Shown in pieces: positions 1 through 9,970 of a DNA stretch of 64,000 bases. The notes below the pieces were generated by a model, which was not told the DNA's origin, made no database searches, and saw only the letters and a program-made list of their open reading frames with translations. Both the position numbers and the translations under genes were made by a program. Source of the stretch: Liolophura sinensis (lineage: Eukaryota; Mollusca; Polyplacophora; Chitonida; Chitonidae); assembly GCF_032854445.1 (NCBI RefSeq), contig NW_027018054.1, positions 36,041 through 100,040 of the forward strand, given 5' to 3'. How positions within the stretch are numbered: the stretch's first letter is position 1; each line of letters starts with the position of its first letter.

Positions 1-527
1 TCGAGTGCCTGAACCATCATTAAGTACACATACTCCATATTGATCAATAAAGTACCTTCAAGTACCCGCCCATTTTGGTTAACAGCTGCACTACCCCACA
101 ACGGACTGTATGCATTGAAATCCCCGCATAAAATGTAGGAGTTATTCACAGATGACATAAGGGAGTTAAAGTTGGAACGATCCAGACGGTTCGACAGGTT
201 GTAAACGTTTACAACACTAACGGATGCACCGTTAGTTCTAGCTTTATTGAAACACTGGGCTTCTATGCTGATAAACGAAGATAATCTAACCTCGGAAAAG
301 GAAAGTCCATGTTTTAAGAACATAGCAAAGCCGCCGCCACCTCTCGTCTCCCTATCTAGTCTGTTAATAAAATATCCAGGATATGTATAATCAAGATGCC
401 GCTTTAAAAAGATTTCTTGTAAGCAGACAGCATTCGGTTCAGGATTTACATTAGAAAGATAGAACTTTAACTCCTGGCCGTGGGTACCGATACCCCAAAT
501 ATTCTGATGAAGCAAATTAAACGCCAT
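1..527 (-). pseudogene. LINE ORF2 start: AP-endonuclease domain (runs off window)
   Basis: Start of a non-LTR retrotransposon ORF2. Reading the minus strand from the ATG at 527 gives 175 open codons up to the window edge. Visible motifs fit the exonuclease-endonuclease-phosphatase fold: an N-terminal HQNIWGIG where family members have the catalytic Asn, CLQEIF (metal-binding Glu region), a glycine run RGGGGFAMF, and LCGDFNAYSPLWG (catalytic Asp/Asn region). This enzyme nicks target DNA for target-primed reverse transcription. ORF1 of the same element lies directly upstream on the same strand. The reverse transcriptase would lie outside the window. The visible part is unbroken, so it could belong to an intact element; that cannot be judged from here. 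Confidence 0.85.
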
Positions 528-582
528 TATTGCCGAAAAAAGCGAAACAGTGAAGCAATAAAGGTTAAAGAATACATAAACA

Positions 583-831
583 TTACGAAACCTTAGCAGA
601 AACCAGACTAGAGAGTACAGACTTGAGACGGGTAAAGTTGACATGTTCAGGCCCGAGCCCTGACTGGGCGATATGGACGACCTCAGCTATAAACTGATCA
701 GCCTCTCTAAGCTCAAGGGCTTTGAGCATTACTCCAGTGAACACGGCTATGATTTTAGTTGCCGTAGACAAATACAAATCTTCGGTTTGATTACATGAAT
801 CCGACATGGTTTGGGTAAATGCAGATTTCAT
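583..831 (-). CDS. Small 82-aa ORF between LINE ORF1 and ORF2
   Basis: An 82-codon ATG-started ORF on the same strand as the flanking LINE ORFs, 31 bp after ORF1 and 55 bp before ORF2. No recognisable domain. It is moderately helical, with an LKALELREADQFIAEVV segment. It may be a genuine third ORF, or the ORF1 tail separated by a frameshift. It has no independent support beyond its position and strand. Confidence 0.35.
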   Translation of the reverse strand: MKSAFTQTMSDSCNQTEDLYLSTATKIIAVFTGVMLKALELREADQFIAEVVHIAQSGLGPEHVNFTRLKSVLSSLVSAKVS

Positions 832-862
832 TACTTAACTCGCTTAAATTGTGAGGTGGGTT

Positions 863-1873
863 TCACAGGATGAACGTCTGGTCGAGGTGGTGTACTGTTA
901 TACGTAGGTTGTGTACTATTATCCTAGGTGGTGTACTATTACACGTAGATGGTGAACATTCAGAGCCTTCAAGTAAAGCCCTCTCTGCAGGCCTTTCATG
1001 ATAAGGTCGACTGTTCTCTTCACGAACATTCTTAAGAGCTTCGGCAAACGAAACTTTCTGCGTTACCTTAATATACTGGGCTTTACTAGCCTGCTTGCGA
1101 TATGGACAGCCCAAGTAGGCAGATGAATGGTCGAGGGAGCCGCAATTAACGCACTTGGGTCTATCCACATTTCTATACTGCTCAAACTCATGTTCTCCTG
1201 CACAACGAGGACAACGCTGCTTTCCCCTGCATGAAGACGATATATGGCCGTAGACCTGGCACTTGTAGCAGCGTAATACCGGAGGAACGTACGGTTTGAC
1301 TTCTAACATTTCATAACCTAAACAAATTTCAGTAGGAATGTCTTCGAGATCGAAATGCAACAGCATGCATTGTGTTTTCATTTTCTCCCTCCCCTCATAT
1401 AGCCTTTCCACTTTATAACAGTTGTTTTTCTTCAAAGCAGCCAATACATCTTCTTCCGTTAGCTCATCTCCTACCCCATAAATAACACCCCGTGCTTGTT
1501 TAGCATATAACTGTTGTCTACATTGCACATCACGTCCCATAATAGAGGTTAATGCCAAAGCCTTTTTAACTTGGGCTGGTCCCGTACATATAATTAATAG
1601 CTCTTTAGAATCCTGCCTTTTCACCTGTTTGATGTTACCGATAGCTTGCTGTATCGCTTGTCCAAATTTTATGTTGTTCCACGCTGTAATGGGCAGGCCA
1701 CCCTTAGTGCATATAACCACACTGTGATTGCCTGAATTTGACCTGGTGTTTACTTGTCTAGGTTTCCTCCCCTCAGAGGACGCCCGATCCAAGGATAAAT
1801 CGCGTACCCGTTTATTACTGGAACATACCTCCGAGAATTCCATGGAATCCTCACCCCCTTCGGCGTCGTCCAT
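863..1873 (-). CDS. LINE ORF1 (gag-like, zinc-knuckle nucleic-acid-binding protein)
   Basis: A 336-aa protein, intact from ATG to stop. The N-terminal third is basic and charged. The middle (about residues 80-190) resembles the RRM-like region of LINE ORF1 proteins, seen as alternating beta/alpha segments ending in a YEMLEVKPYVP stretch. A Cys/His cluster follows at about 200-260: CYKCQVYGHISSSC, CPRC with a following His, then CVNCGSLDHSSAYLGC. These are CCHC-type knuckles that bind the element RNA in the ribonucleoprotein. The C-terminus falls in low-complexity repeats. It lies upstream of the AP-endonuclease ORF on the same strand, as in Jockey/I-type LINEs. The exact clade is not assigned. 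Confidence 0.75.
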   Translation of the reverse strand: MDDAEGGEDSMEFSEVCSSNKRVRDLSLDRASSEGRKPRQVNTRSNSGNHSVVICTKGGLPITAWNNIKFGQAIQQAIGNIKQVKRQDSKELLIICTGPAQVKKALALTSIMGRDVQCRQQLYAKQARGVIYGVGDELTEEDVLAALKKNNCYKVERLYEGREKMKTQCMLLHFDLEDIPTEICLGYEMLEVKPYVPPVLRCYKCQVYGHISSSCRGKQRCPRCAGEHEFEQYRNVDRPKCVNCGSLDHSSAYLGCPYRKQASKAQYIKVTQKVSFAEALKNVREENSRPYHERPAERALLEGSECSPSTCNSTPPRIIVHNLRITVHHLDQTFIL

Positions 1874-2085
1874 AGTCAGTTAATCTAAATACATGTATAA
1901 TACCTAAGGTGTATAGGACAGGTGTGTTATTATGTAAGACTGTTAAAGCACACGTGAGTGTTGCCCGGGAGCTGCTCCAGGCCGGGACAAGACAAAAGGC
2001 GCTCGGGTTAGTAATGCAGAGTACACAGTGCACGTACAGGATTTGTACTGCATACAATCCTACCATTATACCAAAGGGACCGGCT

Positions 2086-2455
2086 CGGATAGCACAGTTG
2101 GTAGAGCGTCCGCTTCGGGACCGGTAGATCCAGGATCAATCCTTGATCGAGTCACGCCTAAGACTTTAAAAGAGGAAGTTGTAACTTCCTCGGTTGGCGT
2201 TCAGCATGAAGGGGATAGTGCAACGACTGGTTGACCCGTATCAGTATAATGGCTCGGGCGGGGCGGCTTACTTGCCTTCGGTAAGTCGTCTCAGTGATGC
2301 AGCACTAAATAAAAGAGCGGTGGAAATCCGTCCTGCAACAAGGAGGCACATTGCACGTACATGCACCCTAATGATTCCTTCGTCGTCATATGACTGAAAA
2401 ATTGTTGAGTACAACGTTAAACCCCAAGCATTCACTCACTATACCAAAGGTATAG
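2086..2455 (+). repeat. tRNA-derived SINE
   Basis: A tRNA-like head carries an A-box-like segment (tagcacagttggtagagcg) and a B-box-like segment (ggatcaatcc). It is followed by a body and a tail ending in a gttgagtacaacgttaaac-type sequence and CATTCACTCACT. Pol III promoter boxes plus a LINE-like tail define a SINE. Short ORFs crossing it are not genes. Confidence 0.75.
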
Positions 2456-3594
2456 GAACTATGGCCCTACACTAAGCAATATATACCACTATTTAAATCA
2501 CAGCAAAATTTACAACTGCGGAATATTCTCCTCACTACACTATATTTACAACTTAGTCACCAACAGTGTCTACACACGGCAAGTACATATACAATACAAA
2601 AACATTCTTACGACCCAAACTGTCTGTATTATAAAGAGATGGCTTGTTCGAAATACACGACAGTTTAGCCGCACAAAAAAGTAACCAAAACCAGCAAATT
2701 TATTTTACAACAATTTATTAGCTTAACAAGAACAGATAATAAGACTTATACAAATACTAAAGTACTTAAGTTTAACAAGAAAGGATAGAAGTATCTATAC
2801 AAATACTAAAGTACTTACGGTGTCAAGTCCAAACGGACGCATGTATTCCACAATATATATATATCACACAGGCATAAACGCTCGGAGGCAAATTCACAAG
2901 AGGGAAAATCCACAGTATAAATGAGTGTATGACGAAATATACAAAAAATTCCACAGACAGGGTCCGTGTACTAATAGGCACAGTGTATACAAGAGCACAA
3001 ATTAAACATACAAGTTCAGACTGAACAAGTGCTCGGTGGAGATAGGATATAACAAAGCCAGAGGCTATAGAGACACCAAAATTCAGCACAAATGGCCAAC
3101 TAAAGTAATACACAACAAAAGCATTCAAGCTCTCAATAATTCTCCTTTCTCCGTTTTCTGTTCTCTCCCGTTTGACCTGCTTTCATATTTCTTATATAGC
3201 CTGGAGGAATTGTCTAGAATAAGAAAATTCCTGAACACTTGATGTAAACAAACAGGGACCGAACTGAGCGCATTCTGGAATAGTCTAAGGTAGAGGCAGA
3301 CAGCAGGCGCTGAACTCAGCGTATGTAAACAGTGGCAAGCTAAATTTAGAAACTGACGGCAGTCGTGCACATAACAAAATAAACAAACGAGAAAAAAAAC
3401 TTGTGCGTGCGCAAATGTACAAATATATATTGCAGTCATAAAAGTATACACAAACAGTATATTATATACACTTATCTATGAAGCAATCATAGACAAGGAG
3501 TAAAACAAGGGGGTGTAGCTACCAAACAATACAGAGTTTGTAGGCCGATGCCATCCCAGAGTTTTCTTCTGAGCTCCACATGTACGTCAATCTG
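2456..3594. other. AT-rich stretch with no recognisable gene
   Basis: Short ORFs here have no domain and no codon pattern. The only structure seen is a near-direct repeat at about 2735-2815, where a 'tatacaaatactaaagtactta' type string occurs twice about 55 bp apart. Confidence 0.5.
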
Positions 3595-4980
3595 TGTCCC
3601 GGTTCGGCACTGAGGGTTCTTTATATGTAGATGATTTCTTTATATTTGGAAAGGATTCTACAGTTCGCTCTACGTTTGACCTGATTAACAGCGATGCCGT
3701 TAATAATTATTTGAAGGTTGTTGGCTTGTATAAGAGAATATAGTTTTGGTGCATCAAACAAAAAGCAATTGTGGTTTTCGTCTTTTCAGTGAAATTTAGT
3801 TTTTAGGTGCTTTTAAAATGCTCAAATGTTTTCCTTTAACTTTTGATTGTTCATCAGCTCATGTCGAAAACTATTCACGGCTTCGTCGTTGACACATCAT
3901 CTCGCCACAAGATGGCTGAGATATTGCCGAAGTGGCGTCATTCATTTATTCATTCATTTAAACGTCAGTTTCAGCTTTGTCTCAATAAGATCGAGACATG
4001 GGCAACTAAAAATGTTTTTAGATTTTCAGCGTCTAAAAGCGTCGGGATGCATTTGTGTAATAAACGGAAAATTCATCTTGACCCTGAGCTTTATTTTTAT
4101 GGTGAACAAGTTAAAATTGTTGGAGAAACTAAATTTTTAGGTATAATATTTGATTTTAAGCTAACGTTTATACATCATATTAAAATGCTGAAAGCTAAAT
4201 GTACAAAGGCTCTCGATATAATTAAGGTCGTGTCTAGCACCGAAAGGGGTGCCAACCGATCTGCTCTAAATTGGACTATGGATCCATCATTTACGGTTCC
4301 TCTAGGAAGTCGTGTATTAAAATGTTGGATCCTGTTCATCACTAAGGTTTGAGGCTCAGCCTTTGTGCTTTTAGAACCTCAGCAGTGGAGTTTATACATG
4401 GAGGCAAATGAGCCTTCTTTATATAACCGACGTATAAAACTGAACCTTCAATATGCTACAAAGCTTAAAGCTCATCCAACAAACCCTGCCTACGCCTGTG
4501 CTTGACGCAATGGTCCGTTACTTTTGAATCACAATCTGTTCGGTTAAGGTCTGTAACGCTCGTCATTTCGAACTGTATCCAATACCGCTTCACCTTGGGC
4601 AAGGGGCCGCAAAGGCAGCCATGCTCAGTACATCTGCATGATGCCTTTATGAACAGTTGCAATCAAAGCACGACTGAGATACCTTGTTTAATTGTTATTT
4701 GACATGGAACTCATTCATGGACTACGAATTCTAACTTTGATATGGAATTCATGCATGGAATATTCATTGTCTGCCCGGCATCACTGAAACCTCATGACTG
4801 CTTCTCTCTTGTGTGTTACCGGCTTTATTTCTTATTTGTATAATTTCTTACATACCTTTGTCTTTGGGAGTAAGTGTTAAACTTTGTTTTGGAAATGGGT
4901 CTTGCGATTATCGACTTGGAACGCCCATAACGGACTTCGAATGGTATATGAATGTCGGACTTGACGCTTATGTATAATTA
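3595..4980 (+). mobile_element. Scrambled LINE 3' fragment (RT pieces plus 3'UTR)
   Basis: At about 3617-3650 the plus strand encodes LYVDDFFIFGK, the reverse-transcriptase YxDD box. At 3690-3738 it encodes an ORF end (YLKVVGLYKRI, stop) whose counterpart is at 61440-61490 on the other strand. From 3960 the frame encodes CLNKIETWATKNVFRFSASK and FLGIIFDFKLTF, the RT thumb region, matching the LINE at 51.9 kb. From about 4500 the sequence is the 3'UTR shared with 27.1, 47.7 and 63.5 kb. Pieces are out of order and interrupted by a SINE-like repeat at 3850-3963. Confidence 0.75.
3850..3963 (+). repeat. SINE/LINE tail repeat (ATTC-tailed), inserted in LINE
   Basis: Contains the string gctgagatattgccgaagtgg followed by an (ATTC)n-like tail. 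The same repeat occurs inverted at 52595-52720, and as a 51-bp tail at 19047-19097 inside virus-like copy A. It sits between two LINE-derived pieces, so it inserted into the LINE. Confidence 0.6.
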
Positions 4981-4984
4981 TTTA

Positions 4985-6300
4985 TTCATTCAAAGCAATA
5001 TTGATTGGAAGTACATGTTTGGAGCCTAATTTTTGGTCCGTGTTGTTACAATTTAACGGGCGTTCAAGGCTTTTTCTTCGCATCTCCTGTCAGCCCGGGA
5101 AAATTTCACTTCATTTATACCACTGCGAGGCCCTGGATCACGAAGCAATAATAAACTATGATCAAAGTTTCAAATCACTTCAAAAACTTGCATTTTTAAT
5201 GTGACAAGGTCAAAATACTGCTTGACAACATAAATTCTTGTTATAGTGGCTTCAGCCACTATAATAGACAGCAAGTACCTGTGTTTCATAAAGTTCACCG
5301 CAACAATTTTCCAAACACGTATGTGAATTGGCTAATTAAAATAATGACTCTTGCATTTCTTATCTATCTTTATCTTTTCATTTCAGGCAATTTCGGGACT
5401 ACTTGAAGGGTATCTGCCAATGCCAACCAACAAGGAAATTATTGAGCACGATGCAAACTAACACGGCGACAGGAAACAAAGTGACAGAGCATTCTGAGTT
5501 GAGCTAAATTATTTTGTGTCCCGCAAAAAATATGCTGTAAAATGTCATCACATTTTTCATGGGCATATTTTATCACAGTACATTTGTATGATTTTCCTAA
5601 AAGTATAAAGTTATTATTAATTTCATAGCTATTATCATTAGGTTGAATGCTTATCTGTTGTGGGTGAAGTGCAGAGGTATGGTTTAGCTTAAAAGTTAAA
5701 ACTATTAATAATGTTATAGTTATCATTATGCTGCATGGTTTTATCGGTTGTAGATGAATTAGTTTTTTTTTTGAAGTAAATACCTTTGTAAGGATGTCCT
5801 TATAAAATTATGTTACTTGCCTCTGTAACACTTGTACTAATCGATGCAATAAAATGTTTTCCTTGCAAGTTGCTACTTAAATCGTTCTAAATTTAAGGCT
5901 TATGGTTAGTGGGGTTATGCTATAGAAAATTTAAAGACAAGTGTCCACTATGCAGTAACTGCCAATTATCCAATAAGACCTGCCTGTGAAACACAAATGA
6001 ATTACATGAATTCAGTGAATTGAAGTTCAGTCTTTTTAAGCGAGTAGAAAGCGTCTTGGTCGAATGGCGTCGATCTCAAAGCATTAGAGAAACTGATGTT
6101 GGAAACAGTAGCAACCTAGACCAAAGCAAAGGTAGAAAAACTGTTCTACTCTAAAGGATTATTGGTGGTCTAGTTGAAACAAGAGCGACAACCTTCAGGG
6201 CCTATGATATAAAGGTATGCAATACCTAATATTCTCACACCTTAGCCCCAATATTTCATCTCACCAGTGATACGGTATTGTTGTCATTTGGCTGCAAGTA
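4985..6300. other. No gene or known repeat seen
   Basis: AT-rich sequence with stops in all frames. The 95-codon ORF at 5439-5726 (minus) has no domain and is probably chance. A short perfect hairpin, agtggcttcagccact, sits near 5260. Confidence 0.4.
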
Positions 6301-6305
6301 GCCAA

Positions 6306-6530
6306 TCGGGGGCCTCCGTGGCTCAGATGGTTAGCGCTTACTCAGTCTCTCACCAATGCGGTTGCTCCAGTTCAAGTCCAGCTCATGCTGGCTTCCTCTC
6401 CGTACGTGGGAAGGTCTGTCAGCAACGTGTCGGATTGTTGTGGGTTTCCTCCCACAATAACGCTGCCGTCCGTCATATAAGTGAATTATTCTTGAACTTA
6501 ATCATTCAATCAACTAAATAAATTAATCAA
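6306..6530 (+). repeat. tRNA-derived SINE (GGCCTCCGTGGCTCAG family)
   Basis: Starts with gcctccgtggctcagatgg (A-box-like), has agttcaagtccagctcatgc (B-box-like), and ends with the family tail 'catataagtgaattattcttgaa' and an AT-rich run. The fuller copy with target-site duplication is at 42362-42626. Confidence 0.8.
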
Positions 6531-6711
6531 GATGCCAATCAAATTAACGTTTTCATTCGTTAGGCAATATTATGACTTAGGCAATGCTGTCAATTCCATA
6601 AAGCAATGTCAATTTGTCAACGTCATAAAGTGACCTCGGCAGAAATTCGTTGTATAGTAAGAGGTTTCGCGCGATGTGTTCTCTATATGGCAAAAAGTTG
6701 AACGCTTTGTC

Positions 6712-6775
6712 ATGTTGTTGATAATGAATCACAACAAAGATCGGATCGTATATAACACCATTATATCTCCACTCT
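6712..6775 (-). repeat. LTR remnant of the Gypsy element (3' side)
   Basis: The string ttgataatgaatcacaacaa plus aagatcgga is shared with 9384-9425, and a second shared string (ataacacca..atat) follows about 30 bp later here but about 100 bp later in the other copy. This is expected of two copies of one LTR flanking the internal region, with a deletion in this copy. Confidence 0.5.
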
Positions 6776-7363
6776 TATGGAGTTAACTGAAATATTTATC
6801 AAAGTTTGAAGTTAACCAGAGTTTCGTAAATGAGTTCATTGTCCATACTTTTTATTTCCACAATTATTCGCACATTCTGATTAACTTTAGAACAATTAAC
6901 TTTAACTCAAGATTACACTGACAAGTAACTTTAACACTGCCTTCGAACATAAAGTCATTCGAAGCCGTAACGTTTGGGTGGATTAATCACACGTCCAGAA
7001 CGAGAGTTGTGTGCCGCCGCTGCGGATTCTGGCGTATTACTGGAGCAGGTTCCTCAATGTCGTCAAAAGGATCTGGCAACGGCTGGATCATGTCTAGGAT
7101 GATTCCCGATGCTGGTTTCGCATATCGCCTATTACGACAATATTGACCTCGATGGTTTTCGATTTTGTATGACCGGTAGCTGGGAGTTTATCCTTAACGA
7201 TCCCTGTTGTCGTCTACTTTTTTCGTTGTCTAATTTTTTTTCTCGAACATTTTGTCCTGGTTTAAGTTCTGGAAGATCTAGGGCACCATGTCGAGAAACG
7301 AAGTGTCGCTCATTCGACGATTTCGATTCCGTGTCCTCTCTCAAACTCTCAAAATTCAGTTTC

Positions 7364-7460
7364 CACCCACCATAATGCTGGCCGCCGTCGTATAAGTGAA
7401 ATATTCTTGAGTACGGCATAAAACACCAATCAAATAAATAAATAAATAAATAAAAAATTA
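7364..7460 (+). repeat. 5'-truncated SINE inserted in Gypsy integrase
   Basis: Begins at 'tttccacccaccataatgctgg' and runs through the 'gtgaaatattcttgagtacgg' tail into an (AAAT)n tract. It is the same family as 42362-42626, lacking the tRNA head. It splits the integrase remnant, so it is younger than the Gypsy insertion. Confidence 0.75.
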
Positions 7461-7902
7461 AATAAACGTATCCACTCCGGAATCACAATTCGAATACCAC
7501 AAATCAAAAGTCCGTAGACTAAGTCTCTTACGTACGGAAAAATAGTCTCTGATATTTTCTGGGTCGTCCTTCGCACGATCAGGCCATCCATACTGAACAT
7601 AACGCTCAAGGCTTGCGAGTCGTTCATCTTTCTCTGTAGCTTCGCGAATAGTGTCTAATTTGCCACAGCGCAGTTATCGCGTTTACCTGCGCTTTAACCT
7701 CAACCTCGTGTTCGTTGTTTTCTTTGGATGTTAACGGACTGCGTGACAGCGTGTCAGCCAATACCATCATCTTTCCTGGCGCGTGTTCCGCGATCGGATT
7801 GAACCTCATAAGCCTCATTAACACTCTCTGACAAGGAATTGGCACTTGGTCTATGTCCTTGCTGTTTATTAGAGGTACAAGTGGCTTGTGGTTCGTTATG
7901 AG

Positions 7903-8283
7903 TCAAAATGAATCAAGTCCTACAAGATATCGTAAAAACTTCTCACAACACCACACTGATGCTAGGTATTCTTTTTCAATTTGAGCGTAACGCTTATCCG
8001 TTTCCGTCAATGTCTTTGACGAGTACGCAACCGGTTTCCATTCCAATTCGTAAAGTTGCAATAGGACACCACCAAGTCCATATCGAGATGCATTTGCACT
8101 TACCATTGTTGGCAGTTTCACGTCGTACACTGGAGAAGAAACTAAAGCCTGTTTTACCGCGGCAAAGGCTTTGTTCTGTGGTTCTTCCCACAGATTCTTC
8201 CAAACTGCGTCAGATTTTAGCAACTCATTTAGGGGCTGAAGCAGTTCCGTCAAATTTGGGAGATATTGCCCAGTATTGTCCAT
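7903..8283 (-). pseudogene. Gypsy RT/RNase H fragment
   Basis: A 126-codon open stretch. [18 protein letters not shown] is the RT connection, [14 protein letters not shown] is the usual start of the RNase H-like domain, and YGLGGVLLQ and [13 protein letters not shown] are core RNase H motifs. The catalytic Asp of the typical 'DAS' is replaced by Asn (VSANASRYG), an inactivating change. The start is not a real initiation codon, because the ORF is part of a polyprotein. Confidence 0.8.
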
Positions 8284-9161
8284 AATTAACCACTCCCTAA
8301 AATCCTCTTAATTTCGAAAGATCAGTTGGCGCATTCAAGTCTTGTATTCAAGCCTTGACTGTCGGGATATGGACTGAGCAGTAAGCCTGTGTCCTAGAAT
8401 ATCCATTTCTGTTTGGCAGTAGACAAATTTGTCCTAAGACGAATTCAGTGCCAGTTCTGATGCTCGCACGCGATCTAGTACACGATCAAGATTTTTGTCG
8501 TGCGATTTTGGCGTGTCGCCTCCAACGAATACATCGTCCATGAACACAGCTGTACTTTCTAGATCTCCAAGTAGTTATGGCGTGACGTCATATTTCAACG
8601 TAATTTTCACTGGATCAACTTTCGTTAAGCCAATGTCACCAAATACGTCAGCGTTGATCTCATCTACTGGCTGTATCAGACCCAGTGCAACCGCTGTTAC
8701 ACGACAGAATATTATTTCTGTTTTTCTCCCGTAACCACAGAGATTTATGCAGTCTACTCCTCTCTATTTAACTGTACATCTGAAATGAAATCGCCAAGGA
8801 CGCTTACAGTACCTCCTGGGCTGTGTAAAGTCGCTGATGCTGGATTTAGTTTCTATTTGTAATGATTTGAAAGTTGCCTCACATAAAATTGATACGTCCG
8901 CTCCTGAATCAATTTTGAATTGAACGCGTTTGTTCTGGACACAGAGATTAACATTCCATGCGGGTTCTTGTGAAGTAGAACAGTCAATGGATCCAAGAAA
9001 GAAATATCCTTCATTATCTGGGCCATTTCACCAGTCACATCGTCGACAAACTTGGTTTTACAGCAACGCTCGTAATGCCCGCGTCTGTGGCATCTTCTAC
9101 CGTCTGGGCTGGACATCAAACTTCTGAAGAACTTTGCCATAGTCTTTACTGTCATTGTCAT

Positions 9162-9350
9162 TCAAGCCAAATGATTTAAAGATAGCTTCTGACTGCGAAC
9201 CATCGCGTAAATCAGAGAGCTAACCTGAACATCGCCATCTTCCGTGTGAAGTTTAGTCGCCAGCCGAAATTGGGTGAATCTTTCCTTCCACTCCTGCCAT
9301 TCCGACGGCCGCTCAAAAGCAAATGTCTCTGGTGGTTCGAACTTTGCCAT
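9162..9350 (-). pseudogene. Gypsy gag N-terminal fragment
   Basis: A 62-codon ORF beginning MAKFEPPETFAFERPSEWQ, typical of the gag start in invertebrate Gypsy elements (PExFxF, then a WxxWKERFxxFRLAT helix). It shifts frame after SLIYAMVRSQ. It lies immediately 3' of the LTR-like string at 9384 with a primer-binding-site-like gap, as expected for a gag initiation region. Confidence 0.75.
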
Positions 9351-9383
9351 CGTCCTATTGAAGCAACCAATCTGACACCATGG

Positions 9384-9560
9384 CTTGTTGTTGATAATGA
9401 ATCACAACAAAGATCGGACCGTAAAAGTAACTGAGCTCTTTTACTAACTCACGGCATGTGTACATGTGTGTCGTCACGACTATAGTTGGTTTCAAACACA
9501 AAGTTTGCTTCTTGGCGCATATAACACCATCATATGACACGCTTTCTCGTTTCATTTTTT
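9384..9560 (-). repeat. LTR remnant of the Gypsy element (5' side)
   Basis: Shares two strings with 6712-6775 (see that entry) and lies just upstream of the gag start on the minus strand. The outer LTR boundary was not found. The sequence up to 9968 may belong to it. Confidence 0.45.
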
Positions 9561-9970
9561 CGTTTGCTCTCGTTTCAATTTCATGAATAAAAAAGATGGT
9601 CATAGCGACAGAATGATGCGTGATATTCAAAAACACAAAGCATTGTCAACATCTGACAGCATTATAAGTTGTTCGCGACACAATCCTCTGCTGACTGCTA
9701 ATCATCTCGCTGCAACAAAGAAAAGTAGACGAACAAAAAATACTTCTTGGTTAACATATATTATTCCGAAAAGAATATATCTTAAATGTAATATACAGAA
9801 ATACCGTTCAACGTAACGATATAATTAAAGACGTACAGTATAGAGAGTAAAAGAGCAGCGACGACAGAGTGGTAGTTGGCAAACGGTCACACGTAACCGG
9901 TAAAATACAGCCTCTTGTCATTTACTTCAGTCAGGGTTTTATTCTAACTGTTCGGGCAAATGTATAAATA

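Larger units (their letters stand above)
6990..9362 (-). mobile_element. Degraded Ty3/Gypsy LTR retrotransposon, internal region
   Basis: On the minus strand, from high to low coordinate: gag start MAKFEPPETFAFERPSEW (9350-9162); a cysteine-rich stretch at about 9090-9040; a protease-like region near 8900; reverse-transcriptase remnants; an RT/RNase H block (8283-7903) containing [10 protein letters not shown] and [12 protein letters not shown]; an RNase H end (7845-7640) with HAPGKMMVLADTLSRSPL; integrase N-terminal remnants (about 7640-7500); and an integrase C-terminal piece with LPELKPGQNVREKKLDNEK (7330-7130). Many stops and frameshifts make it inactive. A SINE tail at 7364-7460 interrupts the integrase. 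The order gag-PR-RT-RH-IN is that of Ty3/Gypsy. Confidence 0.85.

Noticed and set aside
1909-2397. Three ORFs over the first SINE
   Set aside because: They follow the tRNA-derived repeat and carry no domain.
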